Shown here: piece by piece, positions 60,531 to 64,000 of the stretch | Layout: the number at the start of each line of letters is the position of its first letter | Position numbering within the stretch: the stretch's first letter is position 1 | Origin: an uncultured Pelagibacteraceae bacterium | GTDB lineage: Bacteria; Pseudomonadota; Alphaproteobacteria; Pelagibacterales; Pelagibacteraceae | Reading direction: 5' to 3' | DNA: 64,000 bases | Assembly: GCA_902592965.1 (NCBI GenBank) | Contig: CACJGL010000001.1 | Span: forward strand, 1 to 64,000 | Position numbers and translations under genes: made by a program | The notes under the pieces: generated by a model | The model's database searches: none | What the model was told of the DNA's origin: nothing | The model's input: only the letters and a program-made list of their open reading frames with translations

Positions 60531-60953
60531 ATGTTAAAAAAAGTAGTTATCTGCATAATTTTGAAAGAAAAGCAAATAATGCTTCAACTAAGAGACAACA
60601 AAAAGAATATACTTTATCCAAATAAATGGGGATTTTTTGGTGGTGACATAAAATCTGGTGAACAACATTTGGAGTCTGTTAAAAGAGAAATGAAAGAAGA
60701 GTTGAATATAAAAAACTTCAAAAAATTAAAATTTGTTAAAATATACTTTGATGCGACCACTAATTCATTATTTCATATATACATTCTAAGACTTAATGAA
60801 AACGTTGTACAAAATGAAGGTGTAGACTATGATTTTTTTTTGGATTACCAATTCTTAAAAAAAAGAAAATCAAAAAAACTTGGCAAGTTTTTTGAGTGTG
60901 CAGATGTTAGGCTTATGAAAATATTTGCAAATTTTGCTAAAAGGTTTTTTTAA
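60531..60953 (+). CDS. NUDIX hydrolase
   Basis: GFFGGDIKSGEQHLESVKREMKEELNI Nudix box. Confidence 0.88.
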   Translation: MLKKVVICIILKEKQIMLQLRDNKKNILYPNKWGFFGGDIKSGEQHLESVKREMKEELNIKNFKKLKFVKIYFDATTNSLFHIYILRLNENVVQNEGVDYDFFLDYQFLKKRKSKKLGKFFECADVRLMKIFANFAKRFF

Positions 60954-60982
60954 CATAAATTATAATTTAATTATTTAAAATT

Positions 60983-61834
60983 ATGAAAATATTACCTAAA
61001 TCTATGCGAGGAAATAATGATAGAACTCATGGAGTTACAGAATTTTATAAAGTAAGTTCAAAAATTGAAGAGGCAAAAGAGTCCGTACTAAGAAAGGGAT
61101 ATTATGTTTTTGACAACATGGTTGATAAGAAAAAAGTTTCTTTAGCTAAAAAAAAATTATTAGATATATATAAGAAACAGGTCATTGAAGTTAAAAAAAA
61201 TAATTTCACTTTAGAAAAAATATTTGATGAAAATGTTGTTCGTTCTCCATTTGTTTATGATAAATTATTTTTAGATTTTATATTAGATAAAAATATACTA
61301 AATGTTGTAGAAAAAATTCTTGGTAAAAATTTCATACTTATGTTGCAAAATTCTCCAATATGTATTCCATCTAAAAGTCATCAAGGATTTTCTTGGCATA
61401 GAGATCTCGTGTGGCAACACTTTACTACAAATACACCAATATCTGTTACGGTAACAATACCATTAGTTGATTATACATTAAAAAATGGAGGCATGGAGAT
61501 TTTAGAAAGTTCACACAAAGAAGCTTCATTTCCAACGAAAAATTATGTTAATATAAATAAAAAAACAATCCTAGCAAAAAAAGGTTCCGTAATATTTTTT
61601 GATTCAATGTGTTATCACAGGTCTGGTCTAAATAAATCTTCTCTATCAAGATATCTTCTTGTAATGGTCTTTACTCTTCCATTTATAAAGCAGCAAATTT
61701 GCATTCCTAGCATGTTAAAAAAAACTAAAATTGAAAAAAAACTAAAGAGAAATCAAAAAAAAATTTTAGGATATTTTAATACAGTGCCAGAGACTATAAT
61801 TGACTGGCGCATATCAAGACTAAAAAGAATTTAA
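60983..61834 (+). CDS. Phytanoyl-CoA dioxygenase family (paralogue of 47578..48438)
   Basis: FSWHRDLVWQHFTTNTPISVTVTIPLVDYTLKNGGMEILESSHKEA...KGSVIFFDSMCYHRSGLN. Confidence 0.85.
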   Translation: MKILPKSMRGNNDRTHGVTEFYKVSSKIEEAKESVLRKGYYVFDNMVDKKKVSLAKKKLLDIYKKQVIEVKKNNFTLEKIFDENVVRSPFVYDKLFLDFILDKNILNVVEKILGKNFILMLQNSPICIPSKSHQGFSWHRDLVWQHFTTNTPISVTVTIPLVDYTLKNGGMEILESSHKEASFPTKNYVNINKKTILAKKGSVIFFDSMCYHRSGLNKSSLSRYLLVMVFTLPFIKQQICIPSMLKKTKIEKKLKRNQKKILGYFNTVPETIIDWRISRLKRI

Positions 61835-61904
61835 TTATTGTAAGTGAAATAAAAAAAACTTTACATATTAAAAGAAATTATTTATATATTTTTTATACTG
61901 AAAT

Positions 61905-62074
61905 GCATGGTGGGAAATCAGTGTGAAATTCATTGGCTCTTCCTGGAACCGTAAAGTCGGAGCGCCACCCAGTAGAGTCCTTTGATGAATGATGGCCAGG
62001 AAAAGTCTAGTTCTTCTAAATTAATTATCAGAGGCATTAACAATTTGTAGGATTTAAATCCTTGAAAGGAATTT
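61905..62074 (+). promoter_or_regulatory. Cobalamin riboswitch with translational expression platform
   Basis: gcatggtgggaaatcagtgtgaaattcattggctcttcctggaaccgtaaagtcggagcgccaccc matches the B12-riboswitch core (GTGxxAAxTTC... / ACxGTAAxGTCGGAxxGCCACCC). It lies directly upstream of a BtuB-like receptor. Shine-Dalgarno AAAGGA is 7 nt before the ATG. Confidence 0.9.
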
Positions 62075-63943
62075 ATGTCTAAACTGATAATTTTAAGTAT
62101 TATTTATTATCTTGTATTAACTTTTTTCTCATATTCAAAAGATCTCGATGAAATTAAGTGTGTATGGGATAACAAAAATAATATACCTTGTTTAGAAATT
62201 GTAGGACAAATATCAAATTCTTCCCAGTTTTCAAAAAAGGGAATAAACAAAATAGTTATTTCAAGAAAACAAATTCAAGAAAGTGGAGCCTCAGATTTAA
62301 TTGATATATTAAAGTCATACCCCGACATTAACATCACGCAATCAGGTCCAAAAGGTCAGCAAGCTTCAATGTTTATGAGAGGGACTGGATCGAACCACAC
62401 TTTGGTAATGATAAATGGTATTCCCATAAATGATCAATCGACAACTCAGGGGGCTCATGATTTTGGTTTAGACTTTATTCAAACAATACAACAAATCGAG
62501 ATTTATCCTGGTTCAAGTGCAACACAATTTGGAACAAATGCTATTGGTGGAGCAATTAACATTATATTGACTGGAGATTATGAAAATTCAATTAATTTTG
62601 CGTCAGATCAAGACACAAATTATGAATTAAGTGGAAATAAAACAATAATTTTTGACAACTCTTCACTTAATTTAAAAATTGGCAGCGTAAAGCATGAAAC
62701 AATAAGCGCGCGAGGTGACCCATCCAATGAGAAAGATAAATTAATAAATTATTCTTCCAATATAAATTATGAAAATTATTTAAATTTTGATACTCGTTTT
62801 TTTAACAATATATATTTAAGACAAACAAAAACAGAATATGATAATTCAATATCAAATCAATCAGGTTATAAGGGTGACAACAAAATGGGAGCATATCAGA
62901 TTGGTTTAGAAAAATTAGATAAATTAAGTAAGAGTAAATATATTTTATATTATAACTTTTATGACAGAGAATATGACGAAAGAGGAGTTAAAGATACATA
63001 TGAAAGTGAGGTTGTGGGAATTAAATATGATCTATCCAAAATAATAAGAGATAATTTATCTTTTGGATTTGGCTCAGAGTATAAATATGATTGGGGATAT
63101 TTTGATAATAATGGCTCATATGAAGCAACAACAAAAGGACATTCGGACAATATCTCGATTTTTGCAAATTTAGGATGGAACTTTAATGACAATTTAAATT
63201 TATCATTTTTCTCAAGAAGCGATAAGCATAAACACACTGGGAATAGCATGACACATAAATTTAATTTAGCAAAAGAAGTATTTGGATCTAATTTTGGAAT
63301 TGCTTACATGCAAGGTCTAAGAAATCCAACATTATATGAATTATTTGGAACAGATAATTTTGGGTATTCTGGTAATAAAAATTTGTCTCCTGAAAAAAGT
63401 AATACTTTAGAACTATACGCTGATTTGAAATTAAATAACTACTTAAGTTCATCTGTAAGAGGTTTTAGATCAAATATAAAAAATAATATTGAATATATAA
63501 ATAATAAATATCAAAATGATAGTGATGACATTGATCTGAATCAATCTGGCATCAATGTTGATATTTCATTTAAAAATAAAAATTATTTTATAAAAACCTT
63601 TTCATCATTTTTATCGTCAAAAAAGGAAGATGGATCAGATCAAACAAGAAGGCCTGAAAAGAATTATGGAGTCAAAATTTCAAAAAATATAAGTAATGAA
63701 TTAATTGGTAATTTTAATTTTCATTTACTTTATAATCATTACGGAAAACATTTTGATATTGATTCAATAAATTTTAATACAGTTGAAATGGATAGCACAG
63801 ACCTAATAGACTTAAAAATAGTAAAAAGCTTTAATAATTCTGAATATTATTTAAAAATTACAAATTTGTTAAAAGAGAAATATCAAAGACCCCATGGATA
63901 TAATCAGGATGGAAGAATAATAAAACTAGGATTTAAATATTAA
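62075..63943 (+). CDS. btuB: TonB-dependent outer-membrane receptor, BtuB-like
   Basis: Signal peptide, INKIVIS TonB-box-like, plug domain GASDLIDILKSYPDINITQSGPKGQQASMFMRGTGSNHTLVMINGIPIND...IEIYPGSSATQFGTNAIGGAINI; terminal GFKY; B12 riboswitch upstream. Confidence 0.9.
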   Translation: MSKLIILSIIYYLVLTFFSYSKDLDEIKCVWDNKNNIPCLEIVGQISNSSQFSKKGINKIVISRKQIQESGASDLIDILKSYPDINITQSGPKGQQASMFMRGTGSNHTLVMINGIPINDQSTTQGAHDFGLDFIQTIQQIEIYPGSSATQFGTNAIGGAINIILTGDYENSINFASDQDTNYELSGNKTIIFDNSSLNLKIGSVKHETISARGDPSNEKDKLINYSSNINYENYLNFDTRFFNNIYLRQTKTEYDNSISNQSGYKGDNKMGAYQIGLEKLDKLSKSKYILYYNFYDREYDERGVKDTYESEVVGIKYDLSKIIRDNLSFGFGSEYKYDWGYFDNNGSYEATTKGHSDNISIFANLGWNFNDNLNLSFFSRSDKHKHTGNSMTHKFNLAKEVFGSNFGIAYMQGLRNPTLYELFGTDNFGYSGNKNLSPEKSNTLELYADLKLNNYLSSSVRGFRSNIKNNIEYINNKYQNDSDDIDLNQSGINVDISFKNKNYFIKTFSSFLSSKKEDGSDQTRRPEKNYGVKISKNISNELIGNFNFHLLYNHYGKHFDIDSINFNTVEMDSTDLIDLKIVKSFNNSEYYLKITNLLKEKYQRPHGYNQDGRIIKLGFKY

Positions 63944-63965
63944 ATACTTGTTTTGCATTATTTGA

Positions 63966-64000
63966 ATGATAGATATTTATAATGAATTATTTAAAAATAT
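63966..64000 (+). CDS. Possible start of next gene, truncated by window edge
   Basis: ATG at 63966 stays open to window end (MIDIYNELFKN...); no other evidence. Confidence 0.25.
   Translation, partial: MIDIYNELFKN

Noticed and set aside
62959-63249. Minus-strand 96-aa ORF within btuB
   Set aside because: Antisense to a strongly supported TonB receptor gene, no motif.
1-64000. CRISPR arrays, tRNA/rRNA genes, IS elements, integrases, prophage genes
   Set aside because: None recognised: no regularly spaced repeats, no transposase/integrase motifs, no structured GC-richer RNA gene other than the B12 riboswitch.

Overview
The window is a very AT-rich (clearly below 35% GC by eye), gene-dense island of surface-polysaccharide and nucleotide-sugar biosynthesis genes, mostly on the minus strand. 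It resembles hypervariable regions of streamlined marine bacteria such as SAR11, but the taxon is inferred only from composition and gene content. From left to right it contains: (i) a WbpA/B/D/E-type UDP-diacetamido-uronate set beside a WbuX/HisH/HisF-type acetamidino module; (ii) glycosyltransferases, a PglF-like dehydratase with an aminotransferase, and RfbF/RfbG CDP-glucose genes; (iii) two NeuB-like and three NeuA-like modules, one of the NeuA-like domains fused to a GT2 domain; (iv) a PglK/MsbA-like ABC exporter, AsnB, methyltransferases and PhyH-type oxygenases; (v) heptose-type genes, including an HldE-like protein with reversed domain order; (vi) a tightly packed operon with an oxygenase, a HemN-like radical SAM protein, a B12-binding radical SAM protein, a methyltransferase, a ThDP enzyme, an SDR and an ADH; (vii) a cobalamin riboswitch upstream of a BtuB-like TonB receptor. 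The main discovery is a repeated perfect dyad, GTTCAA-N3-TTGAAC, found four times, each time at the head of one of the four long minus-strand gene runs. At three sites it lies exactly in the 17-bp spacer of a TTTACT-N17-TATA(A/T)T promoter, and the predicted transcription start is at or a few bases from the start codon, so the mRNAs would be leaderless or nearly so. One of the controlled genes is a small MarR/EPS-type wHTH protein, the only evident regulator in the window, which suggests an autoregulated island-wide regulon. There is also a 6-phosphogluconolactonase-like gene with two frameshifts. No tRNA, rRNA, CRISPR array, transposase or integrase was recognised.
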